In this document: in pieces, positions 11,899 through 23,037 of the stretch
Numbering within the stretch: the first letter of the stretch is position 1
How the letters are laid out: the number at the start of each line of letters is the position of its first letter
NCBI GenBank assembly: GCA_023897205.1
Contig: JAHWDD010000005.1
Location: 3,596,001-3,660,000 of the forward strand
DNA from: Exophiala sp. HKRS030
Lineage: Eukaryota; Ascomycota; Eurotiomycetes; Chaetothyriales; Herpotrichiellaceae
Direction of reading: 5' to 3'
Length of the DNA: 64,000 nucleotides
Program-made: the position numbers and the translations under genes
Notes under the pieces: model-generated
Told to the model about the DNA's origin: nothing
The model's database searches: none
What the model saw: the letters and a program-made list of their open reading frames with translations, nothing else

Positions 11899-13242
11899 AT
11901 GGTCAATGTCGCTCGCCAACATGCATATCACCACCCAGACGATCCCGAAGGTTCACCGATGATATCTCACGCCCTTCGCTCGCTTAATAAAAAGCTCGCA
12001 ATTATAACCGGGACAGGATACTGTGTTTATGAAGACATGATCATTCCGGAGATAAGTAAAGCAGAAAGTGAAGTGATATTGGTAACATGTTTTTGGGCAC
12101 CATCGGTGACACTGACTGCTATCGGAAACTCACTTCGAGCGCTTTCAACCAAAGCAATTGCTACGTCAAGAAGGATTTCTGTCCATATTTGCTTTTCCTC
12201 GTCCTCTTTACCACGAAATATGCTATGGCGAACGCCTCCTCAAGGACAGAATTACCCTGCCAAAACCTGGAGTAAACTTGGATTGCCCAATGTCGATGAA
12301 CTCACGGGTCTGGATCTCCGCGTGACCAGGAAATTCTATTGGCCATTTGGGATCATTCACTCCAAGTATGTCATCGTCGACAAGAAAGTCGCCATGTTCC
12401 CCTCGTGCAATGTGTCCTGGGAGCGCTGGTTTGAAATATGCCTGAGACTTGAAGGCACAATTGTCGACCATCTACTGTCATTTCACACCGAATTTTGGGA
12501 GAATGACCGCCCAGCTTCAGGAAGGGCTTTTCTTGAAGCTTCGGGCCAATTGTCTTCAATTCAGGAGCCGAGGGCAAATCAACCAACGCAGGAAGAACTA
12601 GACAGTGCACATGAGGCCTATTCCACCCTCCTACCGTCGCCACATTCCCCGACTTTCCTTCCAAAGCATCTGAAACCGCGTTCCATTATGAGTCTGCTTC
12701 CGTGTATGCCTATTGCTCCACTGGAGTTTCCTCCCACACCGCTTCTGACTGCCACGCATCGCCTTCTTTCTAGCGCAAGAATATCTATTGTAATGCTCAC
12801 CCCAAACCTCACCGAGCCTGTAGTTCTTGATGCACTTACGAGGGCATTGGAACGTGGAGTACACATTACAATCTTCACCAACAGAACTTTGATGACGGTG
12901 GAACAAGTGGTGACAGCTGGCACAACCACACCTCGATGTATCCGACAGCTGCAGGACAAGGCCATGAGCTACAATGGAGTTCTGAGGGTGATCTACTTTG
13001 ACGATGGTCCAGGCGCAAGACCTGTGCTGCAATCTAACAAGGAGAGCAGCCCCGTCAAACTTCACGCCAAAGTGACCATTGTCGACGCAGAGGGAATCCT
13101 GCTTGGAAGTTGTAACATGGACGCAGCAAGCTGGGGAACTAGTCAGGAGCTCGGCGTGCTCGTTGAAAGTAAAGCACTCATCAACAACTTTGTGCAACAA
13201 TGGCCTTACGGTGATCTCGACTTGTTAGATGGGCCAGCATGA
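11899..13242 (+). CDS. Phospholipase D-like protein with two HKD motifs
   Basis: Single-exon gene of 447 residues from the ATG at 11899 (context aaccATGG), chosen over the upstream in-frame start at 11788 because the added residues look like leader sequence. Two HxKxxxxD active-site motifs are present: HSKYVIVD (about residue 154) with downstream SCNVSWERWFE, and HAKVTIVD (about 389) with downstream GSCNMDAASWG. The two halves would come together to form one phosphodiesterase active site. The family includes phospholipases, cardiolipin synthases and phosphatidyltransferases, and substrate cannot be told from sequence. There is no signal peptide or clear membrane segment. Confidence 0.8.
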   Translation: MVNVARQHAYHHPDDPEGSPMISHALRSLNKKLAIITGTGYCVYEDMIIPEISKAESEVILVTCFWAPSVTLTAIGNSLRALSTKAIATSRRISVHICFSSSSLPRNMLWRTPPQGQNYPAKTWSKLGLPNVDELTGLDLRVTRKFYWPFGIIHSKYVIVDKKVAMFPSCNVSWERWFEICLRLEGTIVDHLLSFHTEFWENDRPASGRAFLEASGQLSSIQEPRANQPTQEELDSAHEAYSTLLPSPHSPTFLPKHLKPRSIMSLLPCMPIAPLEFPPTPLLTATHRLLSSARISIVMLTPNLTEPVVLDALTRALERGVHITIFTNRTLMTVEQVVTAGTTTPRCIRQLQDKAMSYNGVLRVIYFDDGPGARPVLQSNKESSPVKLHAKVTIVDAEGILLGSCNMDAASWGTSQELGVLVESKALINNFVQQWPYGDLDLLDGPA

Positions 13243-13548
13243 TTCCAAAAGCCACCACAGGCAAAGTGCGCATTGTGCCATAGTTTATACTGCTACGGCT
13301 AAAACGAAGGATGTCATCGACTATGGGCTAGACTAGAAGTGGTCTAGCTTTATCGGTGATATCTTCTACCTACCCCATGTTCATGAATCATGCTTCAAAA
13401 CCGCAACAAGCCCATCTCACAACAGCAGTGATACAGAAACGTCAGGCAGTATCCCGATCGTGGAGTTCTGCTTGAGAAGGAATCAGAGTATAGGTCACCA
13501 TGCCACCTGTTGACTACCCAGACACCTGATGTGGGCCCGATCTCAGCC
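13243..13548. other. Intergenic
   Basis: 306 bases, no gene seen. A well-placed ATG at 13500 opens only a 9-codon frame (stop at 13527), which could act as an upstream ORF for the next gene. Confidence 0.3.
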
Positions 13549-14477
13549 ATGGCTTGTGACACCTACCGTCTTTCATCACCGACACTGTTGGGACTTCCAG
13601 CTGAGATCCGTCTGAAAATCTATGGTTATGTTTTGCCGGAGCTAGAGCTGATCGAACGGATGACAGAAGATTCTACTGCTCACGCTGTTGTCCAGGATTG
13701 CCGAAATCAGGACAGGCATGTGACATCCAGATACGAGATTTCGCCATTTCTACCTATTGGTATTCAACTGGTGTGCAAAAAACTAAATGAAGAAATGGAA
13801 TCTGTCGTCCAAGGCTGTCCCATCAAGTACGTATTGAAACAGACGTGCTCATGCCACAACTGGCATGGACCACCAGCTCGATTTTGTAACCGAGTTCGGA
13901 CGGTTACGGTTCCGGGCTATTATCGCCGCAAACCAATCCAGGAAACGTGGCTTTCCAAAACGAGAGACTTGTTTCCAAATCTAAAAATCGCAGAGTTAGC
14001 TTATAGTAGGTGGGATGCATACGAAGTTAACATTCGTGCCGGTGCAGCCACCTCTGATGTGCTACGGCTTCTGGATGACGGCTGGGGCAACTCCCTCCAG
14101 CATGAATTATCGGTACTTGAAACAACCTTGAAAGACACCATGAACGAGGACGGGCCAACTCGTGAGTTGGTCACATTCATCCAGGCCAACAAACTCACGC
14201 TGAAGCTGCCGTTCACGGTATGGGTACCGCCGTCCAGGAGCAGGTCGGTTGAATATTACATGGTAGCCATCGGGGTATGAACCTTGCCCGACGAGTTGTT
14301 ACATCTCTTTCTGATCATTCTTTCTAGAGCTGCATTTTGGATGCGAGTGGTGTCAGAGTCGATGCGTTGCATGATAATCGCGCTAGGCATCAATCTGGTG
14401 TACTAGCAAATCTGGGTGTGAGCTTGAGATCTCAGAATCAGCACGCTAACCCTCATGAGGATTGGTTCATATTGTGA
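13549..14477 (+). CDS. Protein with fungal F-box-like LPxEIRxxIY motif
   Basis: Two exons, 13549-14274 and 14328-14477, about 291 residues. Near the N-terminus is LLGLPAEIRLKIYGYVL, the signature seen at the start of many fungal F-box-like or 2EXR-type proteins. The rest, including a Cys/His pair region (TCSCHNW), is not recognised. The intron (53 bp, gtatga...ttctag, branch-like ctgat) keeps phase; without it the frame stops at 14280. Such proteins are numerous and often lineage-specific in filamentous ascomycetes, and their roles are mostly unknown; substrate adaptors for ubiquitin ligases are one possibility. Confidence 0.65.
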
Positions 14478-15457
14478 GATATCCGGTGATAATCGGACCA
14501 TGGAACCTCGAACTTTTGATCATAGGACCTGGTCTGCGTCTCCATCGTAGACTCTTGCCCCTTGTGGTTTGTGTGGGCCGGGCGATGTGAGTTCGCTACG
14601 AAGCAGTTTCTATGAAGAGCGTTGCTTAAGGTGTTAATTCACGAGTTCGATCAAGAGCTATTCATTGCTTTGATGGGTTGATACCGCTGCTCAAGGGCTC
14701 TGAAACGTAGTCCAGACGAAGCTTTTGACATGGACACAACAGTTCGGAAAGAGTGAATTGAAAGCCATGATTGAAACAAGATACCATGCGCGGGTGGAAA
14801 TCATGCGTATGAAAGAAAGCCATCGCTTGTGTCAGCCTATCATGTCCTGATGAGCTTTGCCGAAAGTGCGCTGCCCCAATGGCAATGGGTTCTACGCCGA
14901 GTAGAATTCAGGAAGAAATGATCGGAGTGTGAACTGCTGGTCTGAAGTTGCCCGTTGCCTCATATTCATACAAGTTGATTGGATTGGATTGTACAGGTCT
15001 AAGCATGTCTACATCCTTCACGTGGTCTGTGGATATTGTGACAATCATTGGGTTCAAATGTGGGATCATAGGACGTCTGGGGTTGACAAATTATGACGGA
15101 TTTGACGAGAAGAAGTCTTCTGTAAGATAAAGGACCTCCTTCATCAGCCATATATGTAACAGGCATAGATGACTTTACAGTATCATTGACCACTCTACTC
15201 GTTTGTTGGCCAAGTTGAAAGTATCCCGTAAGCACGTGGAAGGATTTGAGGTCAGTGTCGAGATTGGAGAGTGCAAATTGTTGATGGAGTGTTTCCACAT
15301 TCCAGGAAAGGCTTTCAACTCCCAGGGCTACATTCTGCCAGATCATGGCAACTAGTATAGATTTACCCCGTCCTCCAGGGTCTTGAGTCTTGACAGAGAT
15401 CAGATCCTCAGATGATTGTGACGACGAATGTCCTTTGTAATTTCAGGTGATACTCGA
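14478..15457. other. Intergenic; unexplained minus-strand open frame
   Basis: A minus-strand frame stays open from about 15405 down to 14999 (ATG at 15346, 115 residues) and has coding-like composition around DPGGRGKSILVAMIWQN. It has no recognisable start exon or domain. Other frames are short. Confidence 0.3.
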
Positions 15458-15874
15458 TTAGCAGGGAAGAATTTCCCGTTGATTGACGACCGGCATGAGC
15501 AAAGGACGGCGTACCGGCACAGGGATCTCGAGATTCAGATCCGCGCCTATCATGGCCTCGGCCAGCTGCAATTATTGCTTAATAGAGTTACAAGGGTTGC
15601 GCCGTCTCGCGTGGAAGCCCGCCACGAACAGGGTCCGTGAGGGACTGGGACCAACCGAGCAGAGTACGGGCTTGAACGACGACGAAAAAGTACCAAAGAT
15701 CCATGGCTTTGTGGGGCGACTCCCGGGACAAATCGACAAGGCAGATGGCCTCCAGTGCCGTCCGCACCGTCTTCGGAGGTCCACCGTCCAACCACCCAAC
15801 CACCATTGCGGCCCTTCGGCCGTCATTGATGCCTGTCGCAAAGGTCTTGACCACCGATGATAGGTGTCAGCCAT
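15458..15874 (-). CDS. Doubtful small protein (about 117 aa), two exons
   Basis: Minus-strand model: exon 1 15874-15630, exon 2 15565-15458 with a 64-bp intron (gttcgt...ttgcag). It needs one added base near 15842-15847 (the ACCTTT region) to join the ATG at 15874 (MADTYHRWSRP) to the long frame with MVVGWLDGG and SRESPHKAMDLWYFFV. Total length is then an exact multiple of three and the product ends NQREILPC. No family was recognised. The opposite strand is also open over much of the stretch (15483-15860, 15703-16116), so this is a tentative call. Confidence 0.28.
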
Positions 15875-16839
15875 CAGTCAAAATGCTTCCACACCTTTCC
15901 CACCAGGCGCCTACACCACCTGAGTGGCTAGAGTTTACGCGGAGGCAACAAAGGTCACCGATGTTTGCCCTCTTAGTCGGTGTCCCCACCCGAATAGGTT
16001 GCAAATGGATTGCAGCTGGCCATACAAACACTCTGGGTGAGTCGTCCGAGGCAGCTAAAAGCCAACTAAAGTCGGCTAAAGTGGCTGCCACTGCTACCAA
16101 CCGGCCACTGCGATGATACTCGATGGAGAGAGATACCTAGGCTTCCTGCTAGGCTCCTGCTAGGTGGTCAGTCGCAGTTCGCTCCCATCCTCTGCCTCTC
16201 AGTGATTGGTACTTTGGGCCTTGACAATCCATCCGCCGAGTTCAGTCCAGACCCAAATCGAATGCAATCACAAGGCACTTGTCTACCATTGGACCTGTCA
16301 CCGAACCTACTCGTGCCTACTCTACCGAGTCCATCTGTTTTTTCTTTGCCCGACTCTAACTAGCATACGAGGCCAGAGGCACACAGCACAAGCACCTGGT
16401 CGCTCTGTTACGATCACAACTTTGTGGCGCCCCTCCATCACACCTTCCTGTCACGCTTTCGCCTCTAAAGGACTTTCTTCTGTTGTTTGCTCTTGCTTCG
16501 AGCGATATTGCGACCGACTTACCGCGTACAGAGCACAGACTACTTGACTGCGAGCCGTGGAAAGCTGCTCTCAAAACAATACCACAACTCAAGCGACTAG
16601 ACAACCTGCTTGGATAGACTCGATTGGATACTCAGCAGTGGCTGCATGCCCAGCAAACAAATTCTGCCCATTGTCACCGTCGTCCGTCTTGGTTCTGGTC
16701 CTTCGCGAAACCAATTCTCCCACTCAAGACGGGGCCATGAATCTAGCACCTTACGTCCTCGAGACATTGCTGTCGCTACTCGCATGATCATGTGTGACAA
16801 CAAACGCAGGTTGAGCATCACTGTTGATCTTCGGTCGCC
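15875..16839. promoter_or_regulatory. Upstream region of the Ras GEF gene
   Basis: About 960 bases rich in CT tracts and short ATG-started frames, for example at 16557 and 16610. They look like a long promoter plus 5' leader of the gene starting at 16840. Nothing else was recognised. Confidence 0.35.
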
Positions 16840-19800
16840 ATGGCGTCGGATGTTTCTGTCAGCACACGCGCTTCCTTGATATCTCTCGATCCGGCGGTCG
16901 CTTCACACATCACCGGCACTACCGGTGCCACCACCCTTCCCTCTACCTCACAATATGGCTCTAGCCCACGGAAAAGTACAAAAACCCCCGACACGGAAAT
17001 AAGTCGTCGGCATGTCAGGAACAATTCGGCCCCGAGTACGTCGATAAAGAAGAGATCTAATTCATTACGACGTGTCAAGAATAGCACCGAGATTCTGAGG
17101 CAGCGCTCTACAAAGGGCTCGAGAAACAACATCAAACCTGATATTGCGACGGATGTAAGAGGTGGACGTAACTTCACTGTTGGTAATGTGGGAACCGGAG
17201 GTATTCTATATCTCACCCCGTCTGCATACCAGTCGTCTATTCAGTACTCGACGACTACGTCTCCCGGGCTCATCTATACACCAGTCACAGCGCCAGCCTT
17301 ACTTGGCCAGGAAAATTCACATCCGCCTATACAGGAAACGAATCTGTCTACGTTGTCCAATCCAGCGTTACAACCTCGTTCGGCGTCGCCACTGTCGTCC
17401 ACAAAAACTTTCAATAAGCGAACCGCCATAGCAAGCCATGGCCGTTCCCAGTCATTCTCCATGGTCGAAGAACAACGGCCTTCTTTGTCTACACAACAGT
17501 CAAGAACTTTAAGGATTGTTATTCAGAGACCAGATGCAGCTCGTCCCAGCACTGCCCGCGAACTCGTCGACGATATTGAGGAGGAATTATCTCCCACACT
17601 AGCTGTTCCGATTCCCCATTATCGCATCGGCTCTTTTCGCTTCAGTGCTCAAGGCACTCCTGTCCTCCGAAGTTCTTCATTTACGCGAGTTTCCGCCACT
17701 CCGTCTGATGTTACTCCCACTGCAGCTTCCGCACATCTCGACCAATACATGCGTGGACCGCCGCCGTCAAGTTTGAAGGCGTTTGCAAAACTAGATCCGA
17801 CCCAATCGAGCCGCTCCAGATCGCAAGCGCCGTCTGACGGCGACGTCCGTTCTGCAACCATTTCTGAATCATCCATTCAGCCATCCATCTTTGCGGACCT
17901 GAATACTGTCTATGACGATCCCTCTGTTGTCCGATACTGTCACAACGTGAGAGAAATAACCGCAGCAACCCCGGCACGAATAATAGCCCAGATCTCGTCC
18001 GACTCATTCATGGACTATGAGTTAGTATCAGACTTCTTCCTTACGTTCCGCTGCTACATGTCCACATACAGCGTTCTCGATCATCTACTAGCGCGTTTGA
18101 GATGGGCCATTGGACGACTCGAAGACGACGGCAGGATTATTCGTGTTAGGACTTTTGCCGCTCTTCGTCACTGGATCCTCAATTATTTTATGGATGATTT
18201 CTTCATGGACCGTCAATTGAGACAACGCTTTTGCACCGAGGTCAATAAGCTATACGCTGACGTGAAAAATCGCCCAGGGTCCGGATTCAGCGACCTCAAA
18301 CTATTGCGTGATCTGAAACGATGCTGGAATGGACGATGTTCACTTTGCTGGGATAATGAGCACTTTCAATTGGATGGCGATCAGGACAGCAACTTGATAC
18401 CCGGCGGCGCAGATGACGACGAATTCTCTCCAAAACCCGAGCCACCAGGCCTCGCTATACAGCTTCCAGCCGAAACACCACGACCTGAGGTCTTGCAGGG
18501 CCGCTCCACCAGCTGGTTCGACACACCTCCGTCAAACGACAAGTCTCAACTACCTCAGCACCCAGAAGTCATCGATGCGCTATCACCATCCCTCGCCAGT
18601 GATGGAAGCTTGCAGGCAACTTCTTGCTTTCCCAAGAGCCTATTACGTCCTCCCAATGTGGACGAGGTTCATTCCAAGGGTCCGCATCCAGTCTCCGTTC
18701 AACTACGAAGGAAGAATGCGCCTGCGAATTTGCAAGTTAACACGCAACAAAGCCCAGGAGCAAAATCCCTTGGTCACAAACGAGGTGCAAGTTCTATCGA
18801 TAGTAATCGCGAGAACACGCCACGTAAGGTCGAGGCTGATCCGCTGCCTCTCTTGACTGACGGTGGAAGCTTGATACGAGGCCTCGTATATAGCCCAAGT
18901 GCACCCTTTGTCCAAATTCTCTCTTCCGAGCCGCCTTCGACAGCTGAGCGGATTGATGTCGACCGTACCCGGACACGACCAGGCAAACCTCAGGATCATC
19001 CGAACAGTACGCAACAGAGTGGCAGAAATCTTCTTGGGTCCTTGCGCAAAGTTCTTGGTGGAAAATATGGCTCTGGTGATGGAGCCATACTGTCATTTTC
19101 TCAGTCAGCTCACGATGTTGCAGTCTCGACCCAGAATGCTCAAACACCGCTCAACTTGTCCAAATCGCACGACGAGCTTCGCAAGAAATCAGCAGGTCAG
19201 AACGCCCGAAAGACTGAAGTTCGTATCGATCTTCTCTGTGCAGCCGTCTGCCAGAATTATGAAAGTCAATTTCCCTCAAAACATCGAATAACTTACGGTC
19301 CTCTGTATGCAAGCAATGCCGGTGTGCAGCTCGCAGATGAAGAGGGTTGGAGGCCACGTACCGCACGTGTGGCAAGCCGAACCACCACCCAGAGTGGTTC
19401 CATCCTGATTGTGGATGATACTAGACCAGACCTCCCAGTAATGTCCGGCGCTCTTCGCATGATGGGACATTTCACAGGAGATTCAGTGACTGAACCACAA
19501 CCCGAGCTCCCAATCTTGCAACCGAGGAATTTGCAGTCTGATTTGAGCTTGAGTCGCTCTGCTGTTGTCACCCAACGTAGCTCGGATGTCCTAGGGGATG
19601 CTATTCACGCCACGGACTCAAGTGGTAGCAGTGATACCCTTGACAAACTTGCGACCGGGGCAGTGGTGTCTGATTCAGAAACGAGTCAAAGCACTTCGGG
19701 ACAAGCTGGCCTCATCAATGACCCTACGAATGGCGACATTGACGAAGTCAAAACCGTCGATGCTTCATCTGAAAACTTGCTTTCCAAAGATGCGCAAGCA

Positions 19801-21917
19801 GGGTCACTAACCTCAAGCTCAAAACTGACTGTGGTCCCGGACGAAAATGATCCTGACCCAGGCGTAGAAGCAAAGCAGACGGTCAATCAGAGGCCGCCCC
19901 CAACACTGAAGCGGCGCCCTGGAGGAGACCTTCGCACGGTTGAGCATGTTCAAGAGCTTGACCATTCAATAAATCATCAGTCCTTAGACACTGCTAGTGT
20001 TGTTTCCGACCTGTCACAGGGGTCTCTACTTATCATGAGAACTGATACCAATCGTACCATGCAGAAAAGTGCTCAGCCACCCACAAAGGTGGTATCGATG
20101 ATTAACACTCACTCATCACAACATCTACGTCCCTCGTTCGAAGCTGCAGTTGCAGGCTTCTCCGATATACCCGACGATGACGATGGCGGCCTAGAGGCTA
20201 CACTGTTGAAACTGGAAGGTCGATATGAGAAAAAGTCGCCACCGATTGGCCAACATCCCATAGATATCGCGGGCAAGAGGAGGTCACTTCCAGATCTGCA
20301 GGCCAGTTCGGAAATTGATCTGCGACAGACAAAAGAAGCTTCTAGTCGTTCTCTAGATGGTGATGTTCGGGAAGTTGGTGAACCGCTGAGTCGACCAGTT
20401 CTGCAAGATGGCAACATTCGTGGGCCTTCTGAAGTCGAAGTCGTACACACGGTGAAGGAGATCGAAACCTCGTCACGCAAGTCATCCATATATGGTCTTC
20501 GAACCGAATCAGTTGCAGATTCCGAAGAGTCATATGTTTCTCTTCCACTGCTTAAGCGCGAGGCAGCTCACGCAAGTACGGCTGCGCCAGCTGTAGCCGA
20601 GCCAGTTCCACAAGTATCTTATATTGCGCCAGGATATTTCCCGCAGGACCCCCTCAGCTGTTCCATCTTCCAAAGGGACCACCGCCCAGTGGCGGTAAGA
20701 ATGCCAACAGATATAGCTTTCCAAGGCCAGAAACAGCGAACGAGAGCGCACAGTCATTCTTACTAGACGAAGACGAAAATCTATCTGACCTATCCTCAGA
20801 GATATCAGTCGACATTATCAACTATTCTGAAGTGATGGATCGTTCGAACTCGCCACTGATTGCAGCGCCAGGAACGGCGATTTCCGGCTTGGAAATTCCC
20901 GCCCACCCATTGACGTATGCCTCGGTGGTCAATTTGAACATTCCGGATGTCACAATTGGAGGCTCGCAAATAGTATCAGATGCTAAGGAATCGGACACTT
21001 CCAGTCTCGATAGACTTCAGAAGCCTGTAAAGACGCACGATGCTCCCGAAAAGCCAGGCCCTACAATAGCCCAAATCCCACCAGGTCCAGCACATTTGCC
21101 CTTTGTTCTCGCATGTGACTCGCAAATCCTTGCGCAACAAATGACACTGGTCGAGAAGTCTGCTCTGGCTGAAGTAGAATGGTCAGACTTGGTTGAGATG
21201 CGGTGGGACAGCAAGGCCGCCGAGGTCCTCGACTGGGTTGACTGTTTGCTGAACTCTAGTATTCGTGGTGTCGATATGGTCATCACACGGTTCAACCTGG
21301 TCGTGAAATGGGCAATGTCGGAAATTGTTTTGACTCGGGATATCGAGGAACGAGCGCGTGTTATCACCAAATATATACATGTCGCTGCGCACGCTCGAAG
21401 ATTGCACAACTACGCCACGATGCTTCAGCTAACGATAGCGCTCACGTCGACCGATTGCACTCGGCTCACTCAAACATGGGAATTAGTCTCCGCCCCAGAC
21501 ATGTCGCTACTGAAACATATGGAATTGCTGGTTCAACCGATACGGAATTTTCACGACTTGCGTCTCGAAATGGAGTCGGCTGATCCCACCGACGGATGTA
21601 TACCTTTTATTGGTGAGTACCCCGTACAGTTCTTTTTTCCCCAAGTGCTAACTGCCCTCAAAGGTTTATATGTACATGATTTGACCTACAATGCTCAAAA
21701 GCCCGCTCGTGTTTCCGGCGGGCCTGGTACAGAACCCTTGATCAACTTTGAGCGCTATCGAACTTGTGCGATCATCGTCAAAGGTCTTCTCAGACTCATC
21801 GACGCTAGCACACGCTACAACTTCGAGCCTGTACCGGGTGTCATTGAGCGATGCTTGTGGATGGCCACTCTTCCTGATGACGGCATCAGAAGTGCGAGCA
21901 AAACTTTGGAGCCTTGA
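16840..21917 (+). CDS. LTE1: LTE1-like Ras-family guanine nucleotide exchange factor
   Basis: Large GEF of about 1,675 residues; exons 16840-21612 and 21664-21917 with a 51-bp intron. A disordered N-terminus is followed by a RasGEF N-terminal domain (about residues 350-500; NTVYDDPSVVRYCHNVREI, DFFLTFRCYM, RTFAALRHWILNYF). A long low-complexity middle follows, and the catalytic RasGEF domain is at the C-terminus (about 1,420-1,650; AQQMTLVEKSALAEVEW, FNLVVKWAMSEIV). This order is typical of LTE1, which in yeast acts in mitotic exit with the GTPase Tem1. The frame breaks once at about 20649-20653 (C5): adding one base joins the N-terminal frame to PKGPPPSGGKN and SFLLDEDENLSDLSSEIS, the usual acidic segment before the catalytic domain. 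CDC25-type GEFs are a less likely alternative because no SH3 domain is seen. Confidence 0.82.
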
Positions 21918-23037
21918 CACTGATCATCTTATACACCTGGATTGTCATCCGACCGCAATGTTCCCCTTTTGGCGATACGCAGCCGATCTATCTGTGACTG
22001 CGGTGGTATTGTGTTTTAGAATCATTCGATTTCAGCGCAGGCGCACGGTACGGATCACTCGGGATGATCATACTACAGTCGTAATCCACACAATTTCAGT
22101 TTATTGAAGGTATATACTCTTGATTGTTGGCTAAGCCACGATCTGCTCTTGGTCCAGAAGCCAAAGTGTTGGTAAGGATGGTGGTGACTTGTTTTCTACG
22201 CAAAGAATACGGCATATATACCCACACCTTGTACGACCAAAACTTTGTCTGGAAAGGGATACCTGAGATGCAAGTCATTCCAAGAAGTAATTCATGCAGC
22301 CGTAATTACTGTCGTGCAGCAAACTAATAAGAGATTGCCCAACACTACTTCAAGGTAGATGACTCAGTATTCCACGTTGATGCTAAAGCCTTGTTGACCC
22401 CTTGGTCCATGAGATTGCTCATGCTTGCGGAAGGACAAGTTCAGCTAAGATCTATGGGCCTACATGGATGGGGTACCCAGCCTGTGGCAGCTCTGCCTAT
22501 CGGTGCTGGCTAGTCTTGGGAGAGCAAATCTATTAGGTATACCAGCTGATGGTTTGCTAACTAGTTAATTTTCGATGGCAGCACCTTCATAAATTAAAGT
22601 ACAAACACCGTATGCTTCTCGAACCTGTGTTTCTATGAAAGTTCTCGCTTTCGGATCAAATGGCCTGGAAGCGTTAGATTACTAACGAACTTGAGGGAAG
22701 CCCTGATTCGTACAACCCCGGATTTTCCCAGTTTCGCCTCAAGCTCGGGTGCCGGACCAATGGGGTAAAAGTGAGCCGACTATGAGGATCGCGCACAGAT
22801 TAAAAGATGACGTTGAAAAACTTCTCCTCCCCAGCTTTCGATTCTTTATTAATTAATGTCTTTCTGACCAATCTCTTTCGCTAAATTGTGGTACATCTCA
22901 TCATTCTAGCCCATTGCACAATACGCAAAGCTCTATTGGTCCTCAATCCGTCAACCTCGCTCCCGGTCCACGCTCAGGGATATACTGCTTCTTCATGTTC
23001 GGCTGGTTTGGTAAGACCCTCTCAAGCTAAACCCATT
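21918..23037. other. Intergenic
   Basis: 3' UTR of the GEF and promoter/leader of the next gene. No gene was recognised. The region before 23038 is open in frame from 22888 but without an ATG, so I treat it as leader. Confidence 0.4.

Noticed and set aside
15483..16116. Two plus-strand ATG frames of 125 and 137 residues
   Set aside because: They overlap each other and the minus-strand model, have no recognised domain, and lie in a GC-rich stretch where several frames are open by chance.
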